Assembly (NCBI GenBank): GCA_946480695.1
Contig: CAMLKG010000009.1
Coordinates: 1 to 64,000, forward strand
From: an uncultured Cellvibrio sp.
GTDB taxonomy: Bacteria > Pseudomonadota > Gammaproteobacteria > Pseudomonadales > Cellvibrionaceae
Length of the DNA stretch: 64,000 nt
Reading direction: 5' to 3'
This document shows positions 35,569 to 45,940 of the stretch, piece after piece (within the stretch, counting starts at the first letter, position 1; every line of letters starts with the position of its first letter). The position numbers and the translations under genes are program-made. A model generated the notes under the pieces. That model worked only from the letters and a program-made list of their open reading frames with translations. It did no database searches and was not told the origin of the DNA.

Positions 35569-37145
35569 AGGGCGACCTGCTTGAAGTTATCGGCCAATTT
35601 TTCTGCGAGCATCAAGGTTGTCAGGTGCGGCGGCGCGGAAGGAATCATCGGCATAATCGAAGCGTCGGCTATCCACAGGTTGTCGATGCCAAATACCTTG
35701 CCGTGCGTATCGACTACATGCCCGGCATCAGGGTTGTTACCCATGCGCGCGGATGCGCAGACGTGGGCGCTGGGGCGGACAAAGGTACTCACCGCCTGTT
35801 GTAATGCCATGTCGGAGCTAATCATTCCCGGCGTCCACGCAAGCAGGCGTTGAAAATGCGATTTAAGGGCTGGGCTCTGGATCATGTCCCATGCCAGGCG
35901 CAATCCGTCCTTAATGGGAGCGATATCCGCAGCCTCACCTAGCAAGTTGAAGGACACGTGGGGGCGTAGGGGGTCTGCGGGATTCAGCCGAACGGCGCCG
36001 GATGAAGTAGAGCGGTTAAAGCAAACGGTAATCCCCGCCAGGGTTGTGGTGGTGGCGGCAAGCTGGGGAAACATGGCGGCCACATCGATTCCCGCCATTA
36101 TGCAGATGTGCATATCGTTCCTATATCCCGTCACTGGCGAGGAATAGCGAACCAGGACCTGGCGCAAGGGGTCACCCAGGCGGCAGGAGTTTGGCTGTGG
36201 AACGCCCCAAATGCCCACCACCGGATGATCCATGATGCCTTGGCCCACACCGGGCAAGGCATGGACGACCGCCGTACCTGCGGTATGCAAATGGACCGGG
36301 TCTCCCACACCTGAACGCAGCAACAGCCCGGGAGTACCAATCGCCCCGGCGCAGAGGATGATATGGCGAGCCCTGAATTCGAGTTGCTCCCGGTTATGCA
36401 CCGCCAATACCCCGGTGCATCGGTAGGCGTCGAACAACAGTTTTTCTACCACCACATTGTCAAGGATTTTAAGGTTTGGCCGCGATGAGGCGGGTTGGAG
36501 GTAGGCAACAGCGGTGGAGATGCGTTTGCCGTCCACTACATTTTTCGGGATGATGCCGACGCCGGTCGTGGCCGGGTCATTGTGGTCCCCCGTGGTGCCA
36601 AACCCCTGGTCAAGTGCAGCCTGGTAAAGCCCGGCCTGGACCGGGCTCAGGTCATCCCCTGTTTCCCGGCGGATAGGCATGGGGCCTTCGCTGCCGTGCA
36701 ACTCACTGGGGCCGAGTGGATCGTTTTCCAGTTTGCGGAAGTAAGGCAGCACAGCGCGCCAGGACCATGCCTCGCCACAGGTTTTTACCCATATATCATC
36801 AAAGTCTTCAGGCGCCGCCCGCAATGCTTGCACTGCATTTACGGCGGATGAGCCCCCCAGCAGTCGCCCGGCTTCGTAGTCAAACACGCTGGCCGCACTG
36901 CGTTGCGCAGCACCGCCAGCCGGGGCCTTGATAGCCACTGGGAACTTCCAGTTCAACCCCGGCGCAACTGCGGGCTGGTTGGCGTTTTCCACCAGTGATG
37001 CCAGCGTCGCGGTTGGTCTGGCGGGGCCTGCTTCCAGCAATAGGACCTTGCAATTGCTGTTTTCGCTAAGCCGGTTAGCCATTACTGACCCTGATGAACC
37101 GCCACCGACGATCACAACGTCATAGAACGCTTCTGCAAAACTCAT
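35565..37145 (-). CDS. GMC-family flavin oxidoreductase 2
   Basis: 526 residues. FAD motif DVVIVGGGSSGSVMANRLS, LLLEAGPARP, YEAGRLLGGSSAVNAVQAL and GAIGTPGLLLRSGVGDP are all in the usual places. At the C-terminus the catalytic segment reads SAHVCASARMG, which keeps a histidine but replaces the usual GT with AS, and the second catalytic segment reads MIPSAPPHLTTLMLAE with His where many relatives, and the neighbouring homologue, have Asn. So activity may differ from GMC 1. Overlaps the NRPS upstream and the thioesterase downstream by four bases each, which means strong translational coupling. Either thiazoline or alcohol oxidation is conceivable. Confidence 0.88.
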   Translation of the reverse strand: MSFAEAFYDVVIVGGGSSGSVMANRLSENSNCKVLLLEAGPARPTATLASLVENANQPAVAPGLNWKFPVAIKAPAGGAAQRSAASVFDYEAGRLLGGSSAVNAVQALRAAPEDFDDIWVKTCGEAWSWRAVLPYFRKLENDPLGPSELHGSEGPMPIRRETGDDLSPVQAGLYQAALDQGFGTTGDHNDPATTGVGIIPKNVVDGKRISTAVAYLQPASSRPNLKILDNVVVEKLLFDAYRCTGVLAVHNREQLEFRARHIILCAGAIGTPGLLLRSGVGDPVHLHTAGTAVVHALPGVGQGIMDHPVVGIWGVPQPNSCRLGDPLRQVLVRYSSPVTGYRNDMHICIMAGIDVAAMFPQLAATTTTLAGITVCFNRSTSSGAVRLNPADPLRPHVSFNLLGEAADIAPIKDGLRLAWDMIQSPALKSHFQRLLAWTPGMISSDMALQQAVSTFVRPSAHVCASARMGNNPDAGHVVDTHGKVFGIDNLWIADASIMPMIPSAPPHLTTLMLAEKLADNFKQVAL

Positions 37146-40100
37146 TGCCTGGCTCCTTCCTCAGTCGGTTTCCAGCCGGAAGCGACGCGCGCCCAATAGC
37201 TCGGTGGCGTTAATTGGCGGAGTTGATTATCCCCTGCTACGCGCTGGAGCGAGCGGATGTCTACCGGATTGCGCGCAAACATATGGTGGATAGCCGTTCC
37301 TGCCGCGCGATTGGCGAAGAGTAGTTTCACCACCAGGGCGTCATCTGCCGACAGGGTATCGGCTACCGCCTGCGCCTTTTGTTGCCACTCGCCAAGGCTC
37401 ACCCTGGTCTGCGCTTGCGCTGTAATCGCCGCAATAAAGCCGGGAATACTCACGGGTTCCGGGTTTTCCAGGTGGATTGGGCCCGGGTGGTCATCGCATT
37501 GGCTGGTTGTAAGCATCCATTGCACCAACACATCGACAGGCAGCCCCTGGATGGCGGAATCCTCCCAATCGGGCGCGATGCCCAGGGCGCACGCAAGTTT
37601 CAGCACGCCGCCGTAGGTATCCCTGGATTTGGCCTGGCCGGTTTTCGTGTTGGGTAAGGCATGCGATGTGCGGAAGATTTTTACCGGCACACCCAGATCT
37701 CCCAGCGTAAACAGCGCTTGTTCCATGGCCCATTTGGACTGGGCATAACCGGTCAATAACCCCTGCGGCTCCGCCAGGCGCGACTCCTCATGATGAAATA
37801 CAACCCTATCCCCTTGCTGGCGGCGGCAGCTGGTCATGGGTGTCAGGATGCAGACTTGCTTAAGCTGCTGGCTCGTCGCCAGCCGTGCAATTTCGATCAG
37901 CGGAAGCAAATTGGTGATGCGATGGCTTGCATAATCAGCCACCAGGTTCACATCGGCGCCAAGGTGATAGACCTGGCCGATTTGTCGCGACAACTTATCC
38001 CAGACCTCAGTGGATAAGCCGAATTGCGGCAGGGTAAGGTCGCCACAAATTGCCTGGATACGATTTTTTTGCGAGTCATGCAAAGGACTGGCCGCCATAA
38101 CCCCGGCGCTTTGCGCAAGGCGCTCCAGTGCCTGGGCGGTCGAATTGGCCCGAACCAGGCAATAAATGTCCTTATCCGTCTTGTGGAGTAGCTCAGCTAA
38201 AAGATGGGAACCTATCCATCCAGTCGCGCCAGTTAATAATATTGCCGCGCTCCCGTTTGCCCGGGGCAGTCCCACCGGTAAGGATTCAAACCCCGCCGTG
38301 ACCCGTTGCAGGTCGGAGAGCATCATGGCTTCATCGGTGGATGCCGTGGCGGGTGCCACCGGGTTTTCACCAGTTCGCGATTGGTACAGGCAGGCCAGGG
38401 CTTCAATTGTCAGGTTTTCAAACAATTCGTGCATTTCGAGGTTAAAGCCGGGCAAGCGCTCGTTTAACTCCCGGACGAGACTGGTCGCCATGACCGAATC
38501 GCCCCCAAGCTCAAAGAAATTGTCGGTAACGCCAAGGTCGATGCCGGTAATGACCAGGCTCCAGGCATCCAATAGCTGCTGTTCCAGGGCAGTGCGCGGC
38601 AATACCCGCTCACCACTTTGGCTTTCCACCAGTTCCCCCGGGTCTGGCAAGGCGCGGTGATCCAGCTTTCCGTTGGCGGTTACTGGCAGGCGCGGCAAGG
38701 TAACCATATACCTCGGCACCATATAGTCTGGCAGGCGCTGGGCGATGTGCTCTTTAATCAAGGCGGTATCCAGGGTTTTATCCCGTTCCGGCTCCAGGTA
38801 GGCAACGAGCTGACGATTCGCGGTGGCAGGGGAGGTTGCCAGGACAACGGCTTGCCTGACATCGGGATATTCACGTATGGCGGCTTCGATTTCTCCCAGT
38901 TCGATACGGTGTCCGCGCACTTTTACCTGGGCGTCGTCCCGCCCGATGATGACAATATTGCCATCCGGCAGGTAATAGCCCAGGTCACCCGTATCGTATA
39001 GGCGCTCGCCGCTGACCGGATGGGTGACGAAACGGGCATTGGTTTTTTCAGGGTCTTGCCAATAAGCAATCGCCAAGCCTTCGCCACCGATATAAATCTT
39101 GCCCTTGGCGTAATCCGGGCAAGGCCGGAATGCCTGGTCAAATACCTGCATAGTCTGGTTGGGCAGGGCTTTCCCGTAGGGAATACTTTTCCAGTGGTGA
39201 GCAACCTGGTCTATCGCAAAATAATTCGACCAGATAGATGCCTCAGTCGCACCACCCAAACCGATGACACGGGCATTCGCGGTTGTGCGGGCAATACGTT
39301 CCGGCAGATCCAGGCCGATAAAGTCGCCACTCATCAAAACAGCCCGCAATGGTAATTGCTGGTGGGTAGTGGCAGCGTCCATCAGCATACCCATCAATTG
39401 GGGGGCGGAGTTCCAGACAGTAACCCCATGTGCCTGGATCAATTGCAGCCAATGCACCGCATCGTGCCCCTTGGTCGCGTCGGGAATAACCAGGGCACCA
39501 CCGGCATCAAGCAGGCCGAAGATGTCGTAAACCGACAGGTCGAAACTTAGTGACGACACGGCCAGGGCCCTGTCGCTGGGGGTCACTGCCAGCATACGGT
39601 TCACATGGTCAATAGTATTCATCGCCGCACGGTGGCTAATCATTACACCTTTGGGAACGCCGGTAGTGCCGGAGGTGAAAATAACGTAGGCAAGCTGGTC
39701 GAGCGGCGCTTGCAACGAAGCTTCGTGGCGACGGCCAAACGGCGCATTCAAGGCGTCGGTGACGATCAAAACCCGGTATCCGCTGGTATCCACCATTGGA
39801 TTAAGCCCGTGGGATTGCGCCATTACAAACCTGACGCTGCCAATCGCGAGCAAATCTGCCTGGCGTTTGGGCGGCAGGCTCGCGTCTATCGGCATATAAG
39901 CGCCGCCCGCCAGCAAAACGCCCAATACTGCCGCGACTTGCTCCCACCCCTTGTTCATAACAACGGCAACCGGTTCCGCGGCAGCCAAGCCGTTATCCAA
40001 TAAATAATCCGCAATAGCGACCGCGCGGCCCAGCAAGGCCTGGTAGCTGATGGGCCCGGTTGCGCAGATAATAGCTGTCGCTTCGGGGGTTTTAAGCGCC

Positions 40101-41728
40101 TGCTTGATAAACCCTGCATGGAGATGGCGCGCTTGCCACGCCGATTGGGTACAGTTATCAGCAATACGTTGTTCCACCATCGGCGAGGGTAGGGGAACCG
40201 CGTCATTGTTATCCCAGGTATGATCGTTTTCGGCCAAGCCACGGACCAGTTGGCAATAGGCTTCAAACATGGCATCCAGCACACCGGGTTCAAATACCGC
40301 ATCGACTGCGTCCCACACAAAGGATAAATCCCCTTGTAATTCCATCACATGGTGATCCAGCCAGACTTGTGAGGTTTGGCTGACGCTGCTGACTTTTTTG
40401 CCGAATTGTTCGAGGTCGCCTGGCTCCTGGTCGCCGCTCCAGATAAGGCCGCTGCTGAACACCACCGGCATTGCGGCCTGCGCGGAAACGCCGCGACGCT
40501 TGGCCCATTCGCGCAATACGATTACCCCGCTGACTTGCAGGTGCTGCATATCCTGGGCGAACTGGCGTTGCAGCCGGGCTGCAAATTCGGCAAAGGTCAG
40601 GTTGGATTCGCGCCTGTCGATTTCTTGCAGCATCGGTGTGGTGAAGTCACCGATAAGTTGGTTAACGTCCGGGTGGAAGGGCATGCGATTGGCGATGGTG
40701 ACGTTAACGCTGAAATGCGGTGTACGGCTCCAACGCGCCAATACTTCGGAATAGGCAGCTAACAATAATGTTGATGGGGTGATGCCGCGCTCCCTGGCGC
40801 GGTTTTTTAATTGCAACCAGGTTGCCTTCGGAATGCGCGCTTCGCGACGGCTGAATTGTGGCTTGTTGCGCCCATCCAATAACGGCCGCAGGGGCAACTC
40901 CGGTGCGGCAGGCAGGTCGTCCACACGCCGCATCCAGTAGGCGTAGGAATTCATATAGCTACGCGAGTTTTTCCATTGCTGCTCTGCCAATGCGTAGTCA
41001 CGGAAGCTTAACCGCAGCGGTGCAGGGGAGTAGGAAGGGTCTTCATAGAAACGGTGCCATTCACTGAAAAACAGGAAAATGCTCCAGGCATCAAGGATCA
41101 GCAGATCCAGGCTTACGTGCAGGCGGGTGTTGTTGACGGATAGGCGCGTTGCCCGGATATCAAACAGTGGCCATTGGTCCGCTGCCAGCACCTGGTGAGA
41201 CAATTCCGCGCGGGTCGCCAGCACAGCGGCTTCGGCATCGGCCGGCGTAGCGACCATCTGTTCGTTGATGGCGATGCGGTAATCCGGCACTTCCGCCAGG
41301 ATACGTTGCATCCCGTCACGGTCAATCACTGCACGTAACATCGGATGCCGATCAATCATTTTGCCAAGCGCCTGGTTCAACCGCTCTATATCAAGTTGGT
41401 TACAATCCAGCTCGACATAGAGATGGGTGGCAACACTTCCCATCACCATACTGCTATCGCGCCCGATCCAGTAGGCGTGCTGGAGCTCACTCAAGGGGAA
41501 GGGCGCCCAGCGCTCAGGATCTTCCGGTGAAGAATCCTTCAACTGTGGCAGCTCTTCCACCGCCGTTTCGCGATTGCGCAACAACTCCAGCAATTCCTGC
41601 TTGTGTTGGCGAATATCCTGCTGCAACTCCGGCGTCAGTGCACCGCGCGGTGCAGTCACCCGTAACTCATCACCGTCAAGTTTGAATTTCACGCCGAGGT
41701 TGGCGGCTTTTATTAATAAATCTTCCAT
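37142..41728 (-). CDS. NRPS module: docking-Cy-A(Cys)-PCP-reductase
   Basis: 1528 residues. Residues 1-55: TubC-type docking domain (RVTAPRGALTPELQQDIRQH). About 75-500: cyclisation domain with the full DxxxxDxxS motif at D208, D213, S216 (DLLILDAWS) and QTSQVWLDHHV near its end. About 535-1040: adenylation domain (FTSGTTGVPKGV; YDTGDLGYYLPDG). My reading of the specificity positions from FDLSVYDIFG, VWNSAP, LMSGD and GLGGATEASIW is D-L-Y-N-L-S-L-I-W, the known cysteine code. About 1065-1125: carrier domain (FFELGGDSVMA). About 1170-1528: NAD(P)-binding thioester reductase (LLTGATGWIGSHLLAELL; YAQSKW) expected to release the chain as aldehyde or alcohol. It follows the other NRPS by three bases. 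Confidence 0.92.
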   Translation of the reverse strand: MEDLLIKAANLGVKFKLDGDELRVTAPRGALTPELQQDIRQHKQELLELLRNRETAVEELPQLKDSSPEDPERWAPFPLSELQHAYWIGRDSSMVMGSVATHLYVELDCNQLDIERLNQALGKMIDRHPMLRAVIDRDGMQRILAEVPDYRIAINEQMVATPADAEAAVLATRAELSHQVLAADQWPLFDIRATRLSVNNTRLHVSLDLLILDAWSIFLFFSEWHRFYEDPSYSPAPLRLSFRDYALAEQQWKNSRSYMNSYAYWMRRVDDLPAAPELPLRPLLDGRNKPQFSRREARIPKATWLQLKNRARERGITPSTLLLAAYSEVLARWSRTPHFSVNVTIANRMPFHPDVNQLIGDFTTPMLQEIDRRESNLTFAEFAARLQRQFAQDMQHLQVSGVIVLREWAKRRGVSAQAAMPVVFSSGLIWSGDQEPGDLEQFGKKVSSVSQTSQVWLDHHVMELQGDLSFVWDAVDAVFEPGVLDAMFEAYCQLVRGLAENDHTWDNNDAVPLPSPMVEQRIADNCTQSAWQARHLHAGFIKQALKTPEATAIICATGPISYQALLGRAVAIADYLLDNGLAAAEPVAVVMNKGWEQVAAVLGVLLAGGAYMPIDASLPPKRQADLLAIGSVRFVMAQSHGLNPMVDTSGYRVLIVTDALNAPFGRRHEASLQAPLDQLAYVIFTSGTTGVPKGVMISHRAAMNTIDHVNRMLAVTPSDRALAVSSLSFDLSVYDIFGLLDAGGALVIPDATKGHDAVHWLQLIQAHGVTVWNSAPQLMGMLMDAATTHQQLPLRAVLMSGDFIGLDLPERIARTTANARVIGLGGATEASIWSNYFAIDQVAHHWKSIPYGKALPNQTMQVFDQAFRPCPDYAKGKIYIGGEGLAIAYWQDPEKTNARFVTHPVSGERLYDTGDLGYYLPDGNIVIIGRDDAQVKVRGHRIELGEIEAAIREYPDVRQAVVLATSPATANRQLVAYLEPERDKTLDTALIKEHIAQRLPDYMVPRYMVTLPRLPVTANGKLDHRALPDPGELVESQSGERVLPRTALEQQLLDAWSLVITGIDLGVTDNFFELGGDSVMATSLVRELNERLPGFNLEMHELFENLTIEALACLYQSRTGENPVAPATASTDEAMMLSDLQRVTAGFESLPVGLPRANGSAAILLTGATGWIGSHLLAELLHKTDKDIYCLVRANSTAQALERLAQSAGVMAASPLHDSQKNRIQAICGDLTLPQFGLSTEVWDKLSRQIGQVYHLGADVNLVADYASHRITNLLPLIEIARLATSQQLKQVCILTPMTSCRRQQGDRVVFHHEESRLAEPQGLLTGYAQSKWAMEQALFTLGDLGVPVKIFRTSHALPNTKTGQAKSRDTYGGVLKLACALGIAPDWEDSAIQGLPVDVLVQWMLTTSQCDDHPGPIHLENPEPVSIPGFIAAITAQAQTRVSLGEWQQKAQAVADTLSADDALVVKLLFANRAAGTAIHHMFARNPVDIRSLQRVAGDNQLRQLTPPSYWARVASGWKPTEEGARQ

Positions 41729-41731
41729 TTT

Positions 41732-44700
41732 TTACACCATTGATGCTGTTTCGAGGGAAGGCGTGGCAGCCGCTATGGCGGCGAGCCAACGCTCGATGTG
41801 ATCCACTACGGAAGTCAACGCCGGTTCGAGCAAGAGCGAATAATGGCTGGCGTCGACGAAGTGACCGGTGACCTGCCCGGTGCAAATGCGCGACCAACCC
41901 CAATCCGCCGAGGTGGCAAAAGGGTGCGGCGCAAACTCCGGAACGACGCCACGCGCGGCGCGCAAATGCAGCATGTCGATAGGCAGGGGTACGGCTTGAT
42001 AGCGCCGACTGGCATTGACAATATTTTTGAAGACGCGATAAATCGTTGTTAATTGGCCAAGGTCGCCACCCAATGAATGATCCAGGCGTGCGAGCGCGGT
42101 ATGGGTGAGTTGCAGGCGTTGGTCTTCACCGATGCTGCCGGACGCCTGCAATCGCAACGTTGCCAGGGTCGTATCATCCAGATTGAGGTCACCCAGGAAC
42201 CAGTCGAACAGTTCCTGCTCGTTGACCGGCGCATGTACGGTCGGCGGCGGGCTATCGAGAATGACCAGGCCTTCCAGTTTGCGACCCTGCGCAATCAGTT
42301 GCGCCGCCATTTCGTAAGCGACCAGGCCGCCCGACGACCAACCACCCAACAAGATGCTGCCGCTTGGCTGTACCTGGTTGATCCGTTCGACATACGCAGA
42401 GGCAAATTCCGCGATTGACTCCGGCGGAAGCTGTTGCCCATCCACCCCTGGAGCTTGGAAAGCGAACAGCGGCCGACTGAGCTGTTGCCCCAGTTCGCTG
42501 TAGCAAAGCACGTTTCCGCCTGCGGGATGCACCATGAAACAAGGGTTACCAGAGCCTTGGCGATTGATGGTGACCAGCGGATCGAATGCCTTGCCGTCTT
42601 CGCGGCTGGCGATTACCTGCGCCAGGCTTTCCAGCTCCTGGTGCTGCCATATGTCCCCTATCGATAATGCCAGGCCAAAGACCTCGCGGATTAATCCCAT
42701 AATCCGGACTGCCTCAAAGGATTGGCCGCCCAAGTCGAAAAAGTTATCCGTCGCGCTCACTTCATTTACTTTAAGGACCTGCGCCCAAATACTGGCCAGC
42801 GCTTCTTCAATTGGCCCTTGCGGGGCGCGCCTGGTGCGGCCATTGGTGACTAAAGGGTTGTCCAGGATGGGCGGCAGGGATTTGCGGTCTATTTTGCCGT
42901 TGGCGCTGAGGGGGATATGGGGCAAGGACATGAACAGCCTTGGCACCATATAGTCCGGCAAGCGTGCCGCAAGGGCTGCTTTCAACGGCGTCCAATCGAG
43001 ATTGGTACCGGTGGATGGCACAACATAGGCGGCCAACTGCGGCTGTCCCCCTTGGGCATTGCGTTGCACGGTGACTATGGCCTTGCTGACGCCGGGTTGG
43101 GTGCAAAGCTGGCTTTCGATTTCACCCAATTCAATGCGATGTCCCTGGATTTTTACCTGGGTATCACCGCGGCCAAGGAATTCAATAACCCCACCGGGCA
43201 AATACCGTCCCAGATCACCGGTACGGTAGATCCGCTCACCGGTAACCGGATGGTTTACAAAGCTGTGTGCAGTTTTTTCCTCATCGTCCCAGTAACCCAG
43301 GGCCAGGCCTATGCCGCCGATGTACAGATCGCCCGCCACCCATTCCGGGGCGGGGCGCCCCCAGGCGTCGAGGATAAACCAGGGTTGGTTCACCATGGGG
43401 TAACCGTAGGGAATGCTGGGCCACTCGGGCTTCACTGCACCAATGTCATAAATAATTGACCAGATGGAGGCTTCCGTAGCGCCGCCCAAACTCACTACCC
43501 GGGCATTAGGCGCAAGCGCACGGATGCGATCAGGCAGGTCCAGGGGGATCCAGTCGCCGCTTAGCAATACCAGGCGCAAGGCAGGCAGTGTCAATTGGCG
43601 GAACTCGGCGGCTTCCACCATGAGGTTGGCCAGGGGCGGGGCGGAATTCCATAAGGTAATTCCTTCATTCGCCATGATATCGAGCCAATGCGCCGGGTTT
43701 AACGCCTGTTCGGCATCGGGATATACCAGGCACGCCCCGGCAGCAGCAGCGCCGAAAATATCGTAAACAGATAAATCAAAGCCGAAAGAGGATACGCCGA
43801 ACAACTTGTCGCCGGGCCCGACGTTAAATCGCCGGTTAATATCCAGGATAGTGTTGACAGCGCCACGGTGGTCGATCATGACGCCTTTGGGTTGACCGGT
43901 AGAACCGGAGGTATAAATCAAATAGGCGAGGTCGCTATGCGCCTGGGGGACAACCTGGGAACGCGGCGCTCCACTCGCTGCACCTTGCCGCACCGAATCT
44001 ATTAACATTACGGGCCTAGTGCTGGTGGCGAACTGGGCATGGTAACGACCTTCCACTAATACCAATTTGGCCCGGCTGTTATTCAAATAAAATTCGCGTC
44101 GCGCTTCCGGCAATGACGGGTCAACGGGTATATAGGCGGCGCCTGCTTTCAACACCGCAAACACGGCCTTAAGCAACGCACCATTGCGCCGGGTAACGAC
44201 GGCAACGCGGTCGCCCCGCTGGACTCCCATTGCTGCCAATTGTGCGGCCAGTGCATCACTTGCCTGGGCAAGGTCTCCATAGGTAAGGTGCTCAGCACCG
44301 CTGATAGCGGCGGGGGCAGCAGCACGTGCCGCAGCCTTATCCAGGAAGTGGTTCAGGCAGGTATCTCCCGGCGGGATTGCCGCCGGTACAACTGCTTCCC
44401 GCTCGGCCAATTGGCGGGCAGGCAGGAGGCGATGCGCGTGCGCCAGCCAGCTTTCGGGGAATTGCGCAAGCTGCTCAAGCAATCCGTGATAGGCGCCGAG
44501 CATATCGTCGATCATCCCTGCGGGGAAAAACTCTTCCAGTAAATCCCATACGTAGTAATACCGGCCATCCGCCAATTCCCAGAATTGGTGATCCAGCATG
44601 ACCTGGGAAGTCTCGAGGCAACTGAAATCGGAGCGTTCAAATCCCTCCATGAACAGGCCGCTGCCGATGACGAAGGGGATGGGCGCGCGACCGAATCCGC

Positions 44701-45940
44701 CCTGCAATTGGTTGAGCGATTGCATTACCCGCATACCACCCCATCGCAAATGCTGGGTATCGCGCGTGACTTGCTGGTGGATAAGGCGTGCGTGGGTTAC
44801 AAAGTCCTCGCCTTCCCGGAGATGGATTTCTAGCGGGTAAAGGGAGGCAAAATTGCCCAGGATATCGAAAATTTCGGGATGGATTGGCAAGCGCCGGGTC
44901 ACCATGTTACTTAACACAAAGTGACGCTGGTTACTCCAGGCTCCGATAACTTCGGCGTAGGCGGCAAACACGGCTGCCGAGGGTGTTAAGCCATGCAAGC
45001 GGGCGTTATCTTTGAATTGTTGCCAAAGCTTCGGCGCCATAAACATTTCTCGGCGCTGCAAACGCGAGCGTGTGCGTCGTTCCATACCGGGCCGCATGGA
45101 CAATCCCGGCGGACCGGGCAATAACGGCAAACGTTGCTCCCAATATTCCCGATCCACTTTCCCTGCGGGAGATTCCGCGAGCTGTTCCAGTGTCAAAACC
45201 GCATCGCGTACGCTCAGCGTTAACGGCGGCATGTGCCTGGATGGATCGCGGTAATAGGCATCAACCTCTTTAAGGAAACGGGTAGTACCGCCGCCATCTG
45301 CAAAAAAATTATTGTGGTTGTAATGCACGCGCCCTTGGATACCTTGTTCGCTTTCCCACAGGGAAACGCGCAAATCTATCCACGGCCAGCGGTCTAGCGG
45401 CAATTCCGCGCGCATCATGACTGCGCGTGTGCTGGCGAGGGATTTTTCAACCTGCTCCGGCGAACAGCCACGCAAATCGATTAATTCGCAACGCACTGGC
45501 AATGGATTCTCCAGCACCTGCAAATTCCCGTCATCACGCACTACAACTATTTCTCCGGCGTGTCGTTTCAGCGCTTTATTCCAGGCTGCTTCGTACGCAG
45601 CCACATCCAGGCCCGGAATATTTTTTTCGATGTAATAATGCGGACGGACATGGAATTCCATAAAGGTATCCGCCGCCATAAAAAAGCCGCGCTGCAAATC
45701 GGATAACGGATAGGGCGCATAACGTTGAGCCAGGTCGGGTACACACACAGGCCAGGCATCTTCCACCGGTTTTTGCGTTTGCTTTAACCAGGAAACCAAT
45801 TCCGGCTTATGGGTGGAAAGCGCCTGTTTAATGTCGGCGGTTAACGCCCCCTTGGGAGCGGATACTTTAAGGCTATCGCCGTCGCGGGTTAAATTAATCC
45901 CGTGTTGGTCGAGCCGTTGTAGCAGTTCCATTAAATTCAT
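41732..45940 (-). CDS. NRPS module: docking-Cy-like-A(Cys)-PCP-thioesterase
   Basis: 1402 residues. Residues 1-57: TubC-type docking domain (KVSAPKGALTADIKQAL). About 75-500: condensation domain of the cyclisation subclass by overall sequence (LETSQVMLDHQFWE, ILGNFASLYPLEI), but the catalytic motif is altered: N210, D215, G218 (NNFFADGGG) in place of DxxxxDxxS. About 525-1040: adenylation domain; positions read from FDLSVYDIFG, LWNSAP, LLSGD and SLGGATEASIW give the same cysteine code D-L-Y-N-L-S-L-I-W. About 1060-1120: carrier (FFDLGGQSFEA). About 1130-1402: thioesterase with FMVHPAGGNVLCY, nucleophile GGWSSGGLVAYE, LDSPPP and DASHYSLLLE. An internal thioesterase upstream of another module is unusual. 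Start overlaps the PKS stop by four bases. Confidence 0.92.
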   Translation of the reverse strand: MNLMELLQRLDQHGINLTRDGDSLKVSAPKGALTADIKQALSTHKPELVSWLKQTQKPVEDAWPVCVPDLAQRYAPYPLSDLQRGFFMAADTFMEFHVRPHYYIEKNIPGLDVAAYEAAWNKALKRHAGEIVVVRDDGNLQVLENPLPVRCELIDLRGCSPEQVEKSLASTRAVMMRAELPLDRWPWIDLRVSLWESEQGIQGRVHYNHNNFFADGGGTTRFLKEVDAYYRDPSRHMPPLTLSVRDAVLTLEQLAESPAGKVDREYWEQRLPLLPGPPGLSMRPGMERRTRSRLQRREMFMAPKLWQQFKDNARLHGLTPSAAVFAAYAEVIGAWSNQRHFVLSNMVTRRLPIHPEIFDILGNFASLYPLEIHLREGEDFVTHARLIHQQVTRDTQHLRWGGMRVMQSLNQLQGGFGRAPIPFVIGSGLFMEGFERSDFSCLETSQVMLDHQFWELADGRYYYVWDLLEEFFPAGMIDDMLGAYHGLLEQLAQFPESWLAHAHRLLPARQLAEREAVVPAAIPPGDTCLNHFLDKAAARAAAPAAISGAEHLTYGDLAQASDALAAQLAAMGVQRGDRVAVVTRRNGALLKAVFAVLKAGAAYIPVDPSLPEARREFYLNNSRAKLVLVEGRYHAQFATSTRPVMLIDSVRQGAASGAPRSQVVPQAHSDLAYLIYTSGSTGQPKGVMIDHRGAVNTILDINRRFNVGPGDKLFGVSSFGFDLSVYDIFGAAAAGACLVYPDAEQALNPAHWLDIMANEGITLWNSAPPLANLMVEAAEFRQLTLPALRLVLLSGDWIPLDLPDRIRALAPNARVVSLGGATEASIWSIIYDIGAVKPEWPSIPYGYPMVNQPWFILDAWGRPAPEWVAGDLYIGGIGLALGYWDDEEKTAHSFVNHPVTGERIYRTGDLGRYLPGGVIEFLGRGDTQVKIQGHRIELGEIESQLCTQPGVSKAIVTVQRNAQGGQPQLAAYVVPSTGTNLDWTPLKAALAARLPDYMVPRLFMSLPHIPLSANGKIDRKSLPPILDNPLVTNGRTRRAPQGPIEEALASIWAQVLKVNEVSATDNFFDLGGQSFEAVRIMGLIREVFGLALSIGDIWQHQELESLAQVIASREDGKAFDPLVTINRQGSGNPCFMVHPAGGNVLCYSELGQQLSRPLFAFQAPGVDGQQLPPESIAEFASAYVERINQVQPSGSILLGGWSSGGLVAYEMAAQLIAQGRKLEGLVILDSPPPTVHAPVNEQELFDWFLGDLNLDDTTLATLRLQASGSIGEDQRLQLTHTALARLDHSLGGDLGQLTTIYRVFKNIVNASRRYQAVPLPIDMLHLRAARGVVPEFAPHPFATSADWGWSRICTGQVTGHFVDASHYSLLLEPALTSVVDHIERWLAAIAAATPSLETASMV

